This document shows positions 44,451 through 53,489 of a stretch of DNA of 64,000 bases, piece after piece. The position numbers were made by a program, and so were the translations under genes. The DNA lies in the NCBI GenBank assembly GCA_964393615.1, contig CAYMUR010000016.1, positions 13,583 through 77,582 of the forward strand, in the 5' to 3' direction. The notes under the pieces were generated by a model. It was not told where the DNA came from. It worked only from the letters and a program-made list of their open reading frames with translations, and did not search any database. Position 1 is the first letter of the stretch. Each line of letters begins with the position of its first letter. The stretch is from CAYMUR01 sp964393615. Lineage in GTDB: Bacteria > Planctomycetota > Planctomycetia > Pirellulales > Pirellulaceae.

Positions 44451-45466
44451 GGTTTACGATTGCCCAATTGTGAAATGTCAATGTAGGTATGTCGGCCCTG
44501 ATTTTCCTTTGCGAGTCGTTTCAGGAAATGTTCACGTTCAGAGTCCGGCCCATAGCCAAATTGAATGGTGTGGATGGATGTCACACCACTGTTCAAGCGA
44601 CGAATTTTCTCCAATTCCGGGCGCGAAAGTTGTGGTTCATTGGCATCCGTAAGGAAAAAAAGAATGTCTGGTTGCATGCCTAATGCCATTTGCAGGGCCG
44701 CCATGTGTTTGGTTCCTCCGACAGCCGTAAACGATGTGACAAACCGTCTAGCCAGTGTCTTTCCTCGATCGTTTGCCCACCACATGCTTGGACTTTGGCT
44801 GTTTGGATTGAAAATGGTGGGCTGGTTATTGTAAAAGATGATCTGAAATTGGTGTACGTCGTCCAATTCGTTGAGACTGGCGAGTAATTCAGATTTTGCC
44901 GCGGCGAGCGGTCGGCCATTAAAATCTCCCATGCTGCCGGATCGGTCAAAAACGTAGACAAAGGTGTTGCCGATGCCAGTAACGCCGAATACGGAGGTTT
45001 GCACAGAACGGCCGAACCGTTTTGGTGATGGACGTCCAGTCGTGAATCCTGTCGCATCAGGAAGCAGGTCACCCGGGGTTACGAGAGATGCTCCAGGGCT
45101 ACTGGTTGCTGGTAATACATCGGCCATCGTTGTCGGTAGATCGTCCTCAACCGGCAGTGGTAAATTCGAAGAAATTGGGGCAGCGACATCAACCAGTTTC
45201 TCGATGAAATCGTTCTCGTCCTCAAAATATTCAATGTGTTCGGCTGTACGATTGGCAAGCACGATTCCAGCCGGGCGGTCAGGTTTGACATTGGCACCCC
45301 GGGGCATGGTACGGAGGCTTAACAATAACACGGCGACCAGGCCAGCATGCGATGCAATTGACAATATCCATGCAGGGATTTTCACCCGTTTAGCTGGTGA
45401 CCCTTTGGGGTCGACACGAACGTTGCCGACAGGGGTACGTTCGATTTCTCCGTCCGTAGCGGGCAC
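44447..45466 (-). CDS. Membrane-anchored von Willebrand factor A domain protein
   Basis: A 339-residue protein with a cytoplasmic N-terminus, one membrane helix (WILSIASHAGLVAVLLLSL) placed as in TonB-like proteins, an acidic/proline-rich linker, and a VWA domain. The MIDAS motif is DRSGSMG (nt ~44925-44945), with Thr in VGGTKHMAALQ and Asp in FFLTDANEPQLS. The architecture helix-linker-domain beside TolQ/ExbD suggests that the VWA domain occupies the place of TonB/TolA as the element moved or sensed by the motor. First gene of the minus-strand cluster. Confidence 0.88.
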   Translation of the reverse strand: MPATDGEIERTPVGNVRVDPKGSPAKRVKIPAWILSIASHAGLVAVLLLSLRTMPRGANVKPDRPAGIVLANRTAEHIEYFEDENDFIEKLVDVAAPISSNLPLPVEDDLPTTMADVLPATSSPGASLVTPGDLLPDATGFTTGRPSPKRFGRSVQTSVFGVTGIGNTFVYVFDRSGSMGDFNGRPLAAAKSELLASLNELDDVHQFQIIFYNNQPTIFNPNSQSPSMWWANDRGKTLARRFVTSFTAVGGTKHMAALQMALGMQPDILFFLTDANEPQLSRPELEKIRRLNSGVTSIHTIQFGYGPDSEREHFLKRLAKENQGRHTYIDISQLGNRKP

Positions 45467-45809
45467 TGGGTGGAACCTGTTTGGGGTGAAAGAATTATAG
45501 ACTTATCTTTTTTGCCGTTCAAATTCTGAAACTTTGCTCCAGAAGGCAACGTTCACTTCGGGTAAACAAGAGGCTGGATTTTGACAGCGTAGGCCTTGGT
45601 AAAAGTGTTTTTGTTAAGTCCGTTTCAATCGGGGCCTCCGGCTAAAATTGGCCTCCGTCTAAAAATGAATTCTAAGATCACTCTGGCAAAGGGTCAACGG
45701 AGACGGTCAGGTATCCTAGGCAGAGTGCAGAAAGGCAAGGGAGGTGTTCGCGCGGCCGCCGAAACACTTATAATTGAAACCTGGCATGACGAACTCGGAG
45801 GAATTTGCA
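45467..45809. other. 343-bp divergent intergenic region
   Basis: Lies between the VWA gene (minus) and def (plus). It contains the -10 candidate and ribosome-binding site of def. No gene seen. Confidence 0.5.
45769..45774 (+). promoter_or_regulatory. Candidate -10 element of def
   Basis: Perfect TATAAT 36 nt upstream of the def start codon. The -35 region is not clear. Confidence 0.4.
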
Positions 45810-46388
45810 TTGAAGATCATTAATTTTCCTCACCCCACGCTGAGGCATAAATCCAAGCCACTGCAGCGGGTGAATGCTGAAATTGGTAAGATAGTACGAG
45901 AGATGTTCGAGCTGATGTATGCAGCCGGTGGTGTAGGGTTGGCTGCCAATCAGGTGGATTTACCTTTTCGGCTGTTCATTGCCAATTTAGCATCCGATCC
46001 GGACGAAGGGCAGGAGCTGGTGTTCATTAATCCTGTGTTAAGCCAACCCCAAGGAAATGAAGAGAAAGAAGAAGGTTGCCTGAGCCTTCCTGAGCTTTAT
46101 GGTCTCGTCAAACGACCTGAAACAATTCACATGAATGCATACACCTTAAATGGTGACGAAATTGACACGGATTTAAGTGGTTTAGCTGCCCGTGTGGCCC
46201 AGCATGAAACAGATCACCTGGATGGTGTTTTGTTCATCGATCATCTTAGTGATACAAATGCATTGGCTGTTAAGGAAACCCTTGACGCTTTTGGACACGA
46301 GTTTCGACGCTTTCGTGAGGCTGGTTTGATACCTACCGATGTAGAAATTGCGCAGCGTCTTGGGGAGTGGGAGACTAAATACTGTTAA
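45810..46388 (+). CDS. def: Peptide deformylase
   Basis: A 192-residue peptide deformylase, a metal-dependent hydrolase removing the formyl group from nascent N-formyl-methionine. All three motifs are present: GVGLAANQ, EGCLS and QHETDHLDG (HExxH). I choose the TTG at 45810 as start: it gives the family N-terminus MKIINFPHPTLRHKSKPL and is preceded by GGAGG at 8-9 nt. The frame also runs upstream to ATG 45786 and beyond, but that extension has no family match. fmt follows on the same strand after about 240 bp, the usual functional pairing. Confidence 0.95.
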   Translation: MKIINFPHPTLRHKSKPLQRVNAEIGKIVREMFELMYAAGGVGLAANQVDLPFRLFIANLASDPDEGQELVFINPVLSQPQGNEEKEEGCLSLPELYGLVKRPETIHMNAYTLNGDEIDTDLSGLAARVAQHETDHLDGVLFIDHLSDTNALAVKETLDAFGHEFRRFREAGLIPTDVEIAQRLGEWETKYC

Positions 46389-46630
46389 ATCTGCGCCGTA
46401 GTTGTATTCCTTGGCGTCGTGTCTGATATGATCCAAAAGAAACTCCGTCCACGAGACACCTTCTGATTTGTGATCAGGTTGTGTCCTTTGTTTTTAAAAA
46501 AGTTGTTGCTTGAAGTTATTTAGTAAAGAACCGTTATACCTTTCTGATGTTCGGTTTGTCTCACCGGGTGGTGGCCAACTGATTCTGAATGTTGACAGCC
46601 CTATTTCCATTTAAAACCATCTGCAGCCTG

Positions 46631-47602
46631 ATGAAAATTGTCATAATGGGAACGGGTTCTTTTATCGTGCCCGTATTCCAATCACTTCTTAAGTCGTCAC
46701 ATGCCATAGCCCATGTCATTACCCGGCCTGATCGCCAGGGGAAAGGGCGGCGAACGGTTGCCAGTCCAATGCGCGCAGCGGCTGAGGCAGCAGGGGTACC
46801 CGTGTCTGCCCCAGATACGATTAATTCCGAAGAAGCACGACAGCTTTTAAGTGATTTAGCTGCTGATCTGTTTGTGGTTTGTGATTATGGTCAAATTCTT
46901 TCTCGTGCTACGTTGGCGTTGGCCACCCACGGAGGGATCAACCTGCACGCATCCCTGTTACCAAAATACCGTGGCGCAGCTCCGATTAATTGGGCCCTCT
47001 ATCATGGTGAAATAGAAACCGGTGTGACCGTTATTCACATGTCGCCACGACTTGATGCGGGACCTTGTCTGTTACAGCGCAGCGTGGATATCGTGCCAAG
47101 AGAAACGGCGTGTGAGTTGGAAGCACGTTTGGCTCTTCTGGGGGTCGAACCGGTCCTGCAGGCGATTCAACTGTTTGAATGTCATGATGCCTCTTTGGAG
47201 TTGGGTATCTCTCAGGATAATGTGTCGGCGACACAGGCACCTCGGCTGAAGAAAAGTGATGGGCTCGTCAACTGGCAGCGATCTGCGCAACAGATTTATA
47301 ATCAAGTCAGGGCGATGAAGCCATGGCCTCGGACCTATACCGACTGGCACCGTGTCGGGGGAGAGTCGCTGCGTATTATTTTGGAAGAAGTATCAATGAG
47401 TGAGACAACGAGTGGAAACGTTTTACCTGGTCAGCGGGTGGGATGTGATGATTTAACACGGCTGGAGGTTGCCACGGGCGAAGGGGTATTGGCCCTAGAT
47501 ATTGTGCAGCCGGCAGGTAAACGTGCTATGTCCTGTGAAGAGTTTTTACGGGGACATTTGGTGGGCGCCACTGACTGGTTTGGCTCGGTTGCCTGTGAAT
47601 AG
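46631..47602 (+). CDS. fmt: Methionyl-tRNA formyltransferase
   Basis: A 323-residue enzyme that formylates initiator methionyl-tRNA with 10-formyl-tetrahydrofolate. It starts MKIVIMGTGSFIVPVFQSLL and has the catalytic region INLHASLLPKYRGAAPINWA, the substrate segment ETGVTVIHMSPRLDAGP and a C-terminal OB-like domain (KKSDGLVNWQRSAQQIYNQV, RAMKPWPRTYT). ATG 46631 gives the standard N-terminus; the frame runs back to 46589. Confidence 0.95.
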   Translation: MKIVIMGTGSFIVPVFQSLLKSSHAIAHVITRPDRQGKGRRTVASPMRAAAEAAGVPVSAPDTINSEEARQLLSDLAADLFVVCDYGQILSRATLALATHGGINLHASLLPKYRGAAPINWALYHGEIETGVTVIHMSPRLDAGPCLLQRSVDIVPRETACELEARLALLGVEPVLQAIQLFECHDASLELGISQDNVSATQAPRLKKSDGLVNWQRSAQQIYNQVRAMKPWPRTYTDWHRVGGESLRIILEEVSMSETTSGNVLPGQRVGCDDLTRLEVATGEGVLALDIVQPAGKRAMSCEEFLRGHLVGATDWFGSVACE

Positions 47603-47760
47603 TCGTGACCACAGACGAAGAACGCGAGCGAATCTGGAGAAATGGTCTTTGGTTGGATGGCCAGGTAGGGTGCCAGGTCGAAATCCCCCTCGCGACAACG
47701 CTGGTTGACGTGTTACGATAGTGACTTGGCCAACTAGGGATGGTTGCGGAGTGAACACGG

Positions 47761-47997
47761 ATGAATGATTGGACCACAGCGGATATCGTGTTGCTGTGCG
47801 TGGCGACTTATATTTCGGTCACGACGCTCGTGCGGCTGATGCGTGCCCATCACGATAAAGTCATGGCGAACCTAAAAAATGAAACGATGCAACGACAACG
47901 TTTGCAGGTAGAACAGGAGTTAGAGGAATCGAAGCAACAGAAACAGCAAGAGCGCGAAAAACAGCGGGTGAATCAGCACCACAGCAATCCAGTGTAA
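47761..47997 (+). CDS. Small single-pass membrane protein with charged helix
   Basis: A 78-residue protein with an N-terminal membrane helix (ADIVLLCVATYISVTTLVRL) and a C-terminal highly charged, glutamine-rich coiled-coil-like helix (RLQVEQELEESKQQKQQERE). It lies between fmt and miaB, 19 bp before miaB. Codon use and layout look real; I know no function. Confidence 0.72.
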   Translation: MNDWTTADIVLLCVATYISVTTLVRLMRAHHDKVMANLKNETMQRQRLQVEQELEESKQQKQQEREKQRVNQHHSNPV

Positions 47998-48016
47998 TTT
48001 CTTTCTTTAAAAGACC

Positions 48017-49444
48017 ATGACTCGACGACTATATATTGAAACGGTTGGCTGTCAGATGAACATGCTTGACAGTGAGCTTGTCGTGGCCACATTGCGTCAG
48101 CGAGGTTATGCGCTGGTCGATACGCCCAGCCAGGCGGACACGATTTTATTCAATACTTGTAGTGTTCGGCAGCATGCCGAAGACAAGATTTACAGCGCGT
48201 TGGGTCGATTAAAACATGCGAAACGAAATCATCCACATAAGATTATTGGCGTGTTGGGATGCATGGCCCAGAAAGACCAACGGCTTATTTTTGAACGGGC
48301 GCCCTATGTTGACTTGATCGTGGGACCAGGTCAGTTACATCAGGTACCTGATCTCATTGACCAGGTGGCGGCAGGTGCTGGGGCACAAATCGAAGTGAGT
48401 CTAGGGCGGCGAGACGGTACGCGAAATCAAATTGTCCGATCGCACGAAAGCTTCGATCCACTGCGTGACCCAACGATGCGACCGACGCCCTATCAAGGGT
48501 ACGTACGAATCCAAATTGGGTGCGACAAGTTCTGCACGTATTGCATTGTGCCCATGGTGCGTGGACCGGAGCAAGGTCGCCCGCCCGAGGATATTTTGGC
48601 AGAGGTGCGGGTGCTTGTCGAGCAAGGTACATTGGAGGTGACATTGCTCGGTCAAACTGTCAATAGTTACCGCTATGTAGAAAACGGGCAGGAAACTCGA
48701 TTGTCGGATCTTCTTGTGTCTTTGCAGGAAGTCGAGGGGTTAGAAAGAATCAAATTTGTGACCAATTATCCGAAAGACATGTCGGATGACCTACTGATGG
48801 CGGTGCGCGATTTGCCCAAGGTATCCCCCTATTTACATGTGCCGGCTCAAAGTGGTTCAGACCGCGTTTTAAAACGTATGAAACGGGGTTATACCGTCAG
48901 GGACTATCAGGAAATGATGGAGCGCATTGACCGTTACGTACCGGACGCTAGTGTGACAAGCGATTTTATTGTTGGTTTTTCTGGAGAGACGGAAGTTGAT
49001 TTTCAGCAAACGGTGGAATTGGTTTACAAATACCGGTTTAAGAACAGTTTTATATTCAAATACAGTGTTCGGGAAGGCACACGTGGTGCTGAGCTTTATA
49101 CGGATGATGTGCCCGAAGATGTGAAAAAACGGCGTAACAACGAATTGCTTGCTGTTCAGAATGAGGTCAGTACAGAAAATAACCAAGCGTTTCTTGGCCG
49201 GACCGTCGAGGTGCTTGTCGAAGGTCCCAGTAAAAACTCGCTAAAAAATGACGAAGAGGGGCCATTGTTGCAGTTGACTGGTCGTACCCAGGGCGACCAT
49301 ATTGTGGTGTTTGACGGCAACATTCGACAGATCGGTCGCATCCTGCCGGTGACCATCTACGATTCCAGCGCTTTTACGCTGTTCGGCACTGTTGTCACGG
49401 ATCACGTGGGGCCGGAAATGTACACGGTTGGTAGGCTGGGATAG
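48017..49444 (+). CDS. miaB: tRNA-2-methylthio-N6-dimethylallyladenosine synthase
   Basis: A 475-residue methylthiotransferase that modifies i6A37 of tRNAs reading UNN codons. The N-terminal MTTase domain has Fe-S cysteines C12 (GCQMN), C48 (NTCSVR) and C82 (GCMAQ). The radical-SAM motif CDKFCTYC supplies C169, C173 and C176. A TRAM domain follows (LGRTVEVLVEGPSK, GRTQGDHIVVF). CSVRQHAEDK and the length fit MiaB better than RimO or MtaB. Confidence 0.95.
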   Translation: MTRRLYIETVGCQMNMLDSELVVATLRQRGYALVDTPSQADTILFNTCSVRQHAEDKIYSALGRLKHAKRNHPHKIIGVLGCMAQKDQRLIFERAPYVDLIVGPGQLHQVPDLIDQVAAGAGAQIEVSLGRRDGTRNQIVRSHESFDPLRDPTMRPTPYQGYVRIQIGCDKFCTYCIVPMVRGPEQGRPPEDILAEVRVLVEQGTLEVTLLGQTVNSYRYVENGQETRLSDLLVSLQEVEGLERIKFVTNYPKDMSDDLLMAVRDLPKVSPYLHVPAQSGSDRVLKRMKRGYTVRDYQEMMERIDRYVPDASVTSDFIVGFSGETEVDFQQTVELVYKYRFKNSFIFKYSVREGTRGAELYTDDVPEDVKKRRNNELLAVQNEVSTENNQAFLGRTVEVLVEGPSKNSLKNDEEGPLLQLTGRTQGDHIVVFDGNIRQIGRILPVTIYDSSAFTLFGTVVTDHVGPEMYTVGRLG

Positions 49445-49493
49445 ATCCGTTATCCCAGGACGATCAGCTTGACACCATTTCATGTGTTGACGA

Positions 49494-52400
49494 ATGGCGA
49501 TCATGCGACAGGAAGAATTCGTCCAATATCTCGACAATGCCGGTGCCGCAGCAGCCTGGCTTGAATCGTTAGGTGTTACCGATATTCAGCGTGCGCACCG
49601 CAACCTGGTCGGTATGGCTCAAGCGGGTGTGACTTTAGACTTGTTAGGTGAACTGGGGGCTCAGCTCACAGGCTGTTTACCGGTCTGCAGTGATCCCGAT
49701 ATGGCTTTGAATAATCTGGAACGTTTTATTTCCAGTGCGCGTAATCCGATTGGTTTGGTTTCACTGATCGAACGGGACCGGGAAGCATTACCAATCTTGT
49801 TGCAGATTTTTTCGACAAGTCAGCATTTGAGCGACATCTTGGTTCAGGATCCCGAAAGCTATGATTTGCTTCGGATTACTGACGGTCAGCCGGTAGCACG
49901 ACAGATTCTCATTGACGAGATTAGTAGCGAAGTCTCGGTGTTACCGGACATGGACACAGTCATGGTTGCATTGCGACGGTATAAGCGCCGCGAAACATTG
50001 CGCATTGCGTACGGCGACATTGTCCGTGGTCAAGGTCTGGAAATTGTAACGCAACAAATTTCTTTTCTGGCAGATGCCATTTGTGAAGCAGCGTTCCGGG
50101 CTGCCTGGTGTGAGCTGATTTCCAAGCGCGGCGTGCCCCGTGGATCTACTGGCAAAGAATCGAGGATGGTTGTACTGGGGTTGGGAAAACTGGGTGGCAA
50201 CGAGTTGAACTACTCCAGCGACATTGACTTGATGTTACTGTATGATCAGGACGGTAAGACAGATCGTACGCCATCGACTAGCAACCAGGAATTTTTCGAT
50301 CGTCTTTCCCACTTGTTTGTCAAATTGCTTACGGAGTCTACCGACCTGGGTAGTGCCTATCGAGTGGATCTCCGTCTGCGTCCAGAAGGTAAACAGGGCC
50401 CGATTGTGGTGAGCCTGGAGAGTGCGCTACATTACTATGATGTTCTTGGTCGTACCTGGGAGCGTCAGGCATTCGTCAAGGCGCGATCCGTAGCAGGTGA
50501 TGAGGAGTTGGGGAGACAGCTACTCCTCCAGCTGGAACCATGGATATACCGTCGTTATTTGAACCGAGCTGATATTACTGGGATCAAGGCCCTCAAACGC
50601 CGTATTGAAAACAGGACGCACCGTGAAGGTGGTGATGCCAGTAATGTCAAAACGGGCCACGGTGGTATTCGTGACATTGAATTTGTGATCCAATTTCTCC
50701 AACTTTTACACGGTGGCGACTTACCCGAAGTCCGAACTGGAAATACCTTAAAAGCAATTCAAGCTTTGGAGCAGGTTGGCTGTTTGACCATTCAGGAACG
50801 GACGTTTCTTGAAAATAATTACCGGCTTCTGCGCAAGACGGAACATCGGCTGCAAATTATGTTTGATTTGCAAACCCATTCACTTCCCGACGATGAAGTA
50901 GAGTTTGCAAAACTTGCCCGACGAGCAGGTTACACTGATCAGTTAGATATAACAGCCGGGAAAAAATTTCAAAATGACTATCGGCATGCAACGGAAATCA
51001 ACCGTAAGATCCTCAATCACCTGCTAATTGATGCTTTTGGTGAAGACGAAGAAAGTCAACCCGAAGTCGACTTGGTATTGGACCCCAACCCGAACGAAAA
51101 ACAAATTCAGGAAGTTCTGGGGAAGTATGGTTTTGCAAACGTACAAGAGGCTTACCAGAATCTTGATGCGCTGGCAACAGAACGCATTCCTTTTCTATCC
51201 ACACGCCGCTGCCGCCATTTTCTGGCTTCTATTGTTCCCCACCTTTTAACGACGATTGCTGTTACGCCGGATCCTGATTTTACGCTAGTCAACCTTGCCA
51301 GGGTCAGTGATTCGCTGGGTGGTAAGGGGGTTCTATGGGAACTTTTCAGTTTCAATACACCTTTGCTGCGTCTTTATGTCCGTCTGTGTGCGTCGAGTTC
51401 ATACCTCTCTGGAATACTGACAAGTAATCCGGGAATGATTGATGAACTGATGGATTATTTGGTCTTGGATCGCCTTCCCAACCAGCAACTTCTTCAAGAC
51501 AATTTGACTGATCTTTGTCGTGGAGCAGAGGACCTGGAACCCATTTTGCACAGTTTCAAGGCCGCGCAACATTTTCGCGTTGGTGTGCGCGACATCTTAG
51601 GCAAAGACGACATTGAGGCGACGACAGGTGCACTGTCCGACATTGCTGAAGTTTGTTTGTGTCAGATTATCCGGTCAGAGTTTGCGCGGCTGGTTAACAA
51701 GTACGGTGAGCCGCACACGGAGGAGCAAGGTGTCCAGCGTCCCTGTGAATTAATAACACTCGCGCTGGGAAAACTTGGTGGGCGTGAACCTAATTATCAT
51801 AGTGATCTGGATTTAATTTTTCTTTATGAAGGTGATGGTCAGACAGTGCACCGCCCCTGGCAGACGGAGGCCGACACCACGACAAACCAACATTTCTTCA
51901 GTGAGTTGGGACAGCGAATCATTCACTTGGCCACGCGGTTGGGTCCTTACGGACGACTTTATGACGTAGACGTGCGGTTGCGACCGACGGGCAAGAGTGG
52001 CATGCTTGCTGTCTCTTTGAGTGAATTTAGTCGCTATTTTCGGGAAGGGCAGGGACAACTATGGGAACGTCAGTCTCTCTGTAAAGCGCGTCCAATTACC
52101 GGTTCTGTTCTTGCGCGTCGACGGGTAGCCAATATGGTACATCAAGCGATCACGCAAACACCCTGGCAAAATAGTTTTGCCAGGGAAATCAAAGCGATGC
52201 GCCATCGAATGGAAGAAACGGCAACGTTACAAAATCTCAAACGAGGGCCGGGTGGTACGGTCGATATAGAATTTGCTACGCAGATGCTTCAATTGTCTCT
52301 TGTCCGAGAGGATCCGGAAATTCTTGTCCCTGGTACTTGGGCCGCGCTGGCGAAACTCCATGAGCGAGGTTACCTCAGTGAAGCCCTTTTTCAATTTTTT

Positions 52401-52622
52401 GGCGATGCTTATCGGTTTTTGCGAGGTGTTGAGGCCCGCTTACGGTTGATGAACACGACGGCACGTCATGATTTGCCCGACACGCCTGCTGAGCTGGCGA
52501 AGCTTGCCTATTTATTGCACTATGACACTCCAGAACAGCTTGAAGCGGACTGTGTTCGCTGGACATCCGACGTCAGAAAACGATTTGAACAGATCTTTGC
52601 ATCCTGCCTTGGCGACAGCTAA
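49494..52622 (+). CDS. glnE: Bifunctional glutamine synthetase adenylyltransferase/deadenylylase
   Basis: A 1,042-residue protein with two nucleotidyltransferase halves, each with the family motif: LGKLGGNELNYSSDIDLMLL in the N-terminal half and LGKLGGREPNYHSDLDLIFL in the C-terminal half. Each is followed by VDLRLRPEGKQGP or VDVRLRPTGKSGM and an RQAFVKAR/RQSLCKAR segment. It adenylylates and deadenylylates glutamine synthetase in response to nitrogen status. No glnA or glnB in the window. Start ATG 49494 has no strong Shine-Dalgarno; ATG 49503 is an alternative. Confidence 0.95.
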   Translation: MAIMRQEEFVQYLDNAGAAAAWLESLGVTDIQRAHRNLVGMAQAGVTLDLLGELGAQLTGCLPVCSDPDMALNNLERFISSARNPIGLVSLIERDREALPILLQIFSTSQHLSDILVQDPESYDLLRITDGQPVARQILIDEISSEVSVLPDMDTVMVALRRYKRRETLRIAYGDIVRGQGLEIVTQQISFLADAICEAAFRAAWCELISKRGVPRGSTGKESRMVVLGLGKLGGNELNYSSDIDLMLLYDQDGKTDRTPSTSNQEFFDRLSHLFVKLLTESTDLGSAYRVDLRLRPEGKQGPIVVSLESALHYYDVLGRTWERQAFVKARSVAGDEELGRQLLLQLEPWIYRRYLNRADITGIKALKRRIENRTHREGGDASNVKTGHGGIRDIEFVIQFLQLLHGGDLPEVRTGNTLKAIQALEQVGCLTIQERTFLENNYRLLRKTEHRLQIMFDLQTHSLPDDEVEFAKLARRAGYTDQLDITAGKKFQNDYRHATEINRKILNHLLIDAFGEDEESQPEVDLVLDPNPNEKQIQEVLGKYGFANVQEAYQNLDALATERIPFLSTRRCRHFLASIVPHLLTTIAVTPDPDFTLVNLARVSDSLGGKGVLWELFSFNTPLLRLYVRLCASSSYLSGILTSNPGMIDELMDYLVLDRLPNQQLLQDNLTDLCRGAEDLEPILHSFKAAQHFRVGVRDILGKDDIEATTGALSDIAEVCLCQIIRSEFARLVNKYGEPHTEEQGVQRPCELITLALGKLGGREPNYHSDLDLIFLYEGDGQTVHRPWQTEADTTTNQHFFSELGQRIIHLATRLGPYGRLYDVDVRLRPTGKSGMLAVSLSEFSRYFREGQGQLWERQSLCKARPITGSVLARRRVANMVHQAITQTPWQNSFAREIKAMRHRMEETATLQNLKRGPGGTVDIEFATQMLQLSLVREDPEILVPGTWAALAKLHERGYLSEALFQFFGDAYRFLRGVEARLRLMNTTARHDLPDTPAELAKLAYLLHYDTPEQLEADCVRWTSDVRKRFEQIFASCLGDS

Positions 52623-52716
52623 AATCGTAAGCGTTCAGTTGGAGAGCAACATCGGCCATGTGGAGTGTCTAATCTTGTGACATCGGCCAAAAATGACCTA
52701 TTACAGGATACGTAAG

Positions 52717-53385
52717 ATGACTCGTTTTGGTGCCATTCTGTTTGACCTGGACGGAACGTTGTTGGACACGTTGTCCGACATTGCGTCTGCTGCGAATAGA
52801 GTTCTTGTGAGCCACGGTTTTCAGGCCTTCCCAGTGGACCGCTATCGCCATTTGGTGGGGAATGGAGTTGACGATCTGTTTACACGCGCTTTGGCCATGG
52901 AGTCGAAAGACGACGCGCTGATCGCGGGTTGTGTCGGTCATTTTCGAGAAGCTTATGGGCAGACTTGGAACGAGCAAACGAAGCCCTATGAAGGAATTAC
53001 TGAACTACTGGATTTGTTGGAGGATCATGGGGTGCCAACAGCTGTTTTGTCGAACAAGACACACGAGTTTACTCAGCAATGCGTCCAGGAGTTTTTGGGC
53101 CATCATGCGTTTCGTTGTGTTTTAGGACAGCGCGAAGGTATTCCGCGGAAACCACATCCGGCAGGTGCTCTGGAGATTGCCGACCAACTTGCAGTGTCTT
53201 GTGAGAACTGTATTTATGTTGGGGATACAAGTACCGATATGCAAACAGCTGTGGCAGCCGGAATGTTTGCTGTCGGTGTTACCTGGGGATTTCGGCCGCG
53301 CCAAGAGCTGGTGGACCACGGTGCCGACAAAGTGATTGAGCATCCGTTGGAATTGCTGAAACTACTAGATAACGCTTCGAGTTGA
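52717..53385 (+). CDS. gph: HAD family hydrolase, phosphoglycolate-phosphatase-like
   Basis: A 222-residue HAD phosphatase. Motif I is FDLDGTLLDT (DxDxT), motif II is LSNKTHEF (S/T plus downstream Lys in RKPHPAG), motif IV is GDTSTDMQTA. The helical cap between motifs I and II is of the C1 type found in phosphoglycolate phosphatase. ATG 52717 has AGGA at 8 nt and gives the standard start; ATG 52693 is longer without support. Gph is the closest family by eye, but substrates of such HADs cannot be told from sequence. Confidence 0.85.
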   Translation: MTRFGAILFDLDGTLLDTLSDIASAANRVLVSHGFQAFPVDRYRHLVGNGVDDLFTRALAMESKDDALIAGCVGHFREAYGQTWNEQTKPYEGITELLDLLEDHGVPTAVLSNKTHEFTQQCVQEFLGHHAFRCVLGQREGIPRKPHPAGALEIADQLAVSCENCIYVGDTSTDMQTAVAAGMFAVGVTWGFRPRQELVDHGADKVIEHPLELLKLLDNASS

Positions 53386-53489
53386 CGTGTCATTGCAGCA
53401 CGTCACAATGGATGGTGGAAAATCGATTTCGCGTATTGTTTGGATTTGTAATTCAGTTCTTCCAGACCTTCTTCGAGAAGGGATACTAC

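Noticed and set aside
45774..45809. Upstream ATG starts for def
   Set aside because: The extension does not match the family N-terminus, the ribosome-binding site GGAGG points to the TTG at 45810, and the extension covers the likely transcription start.
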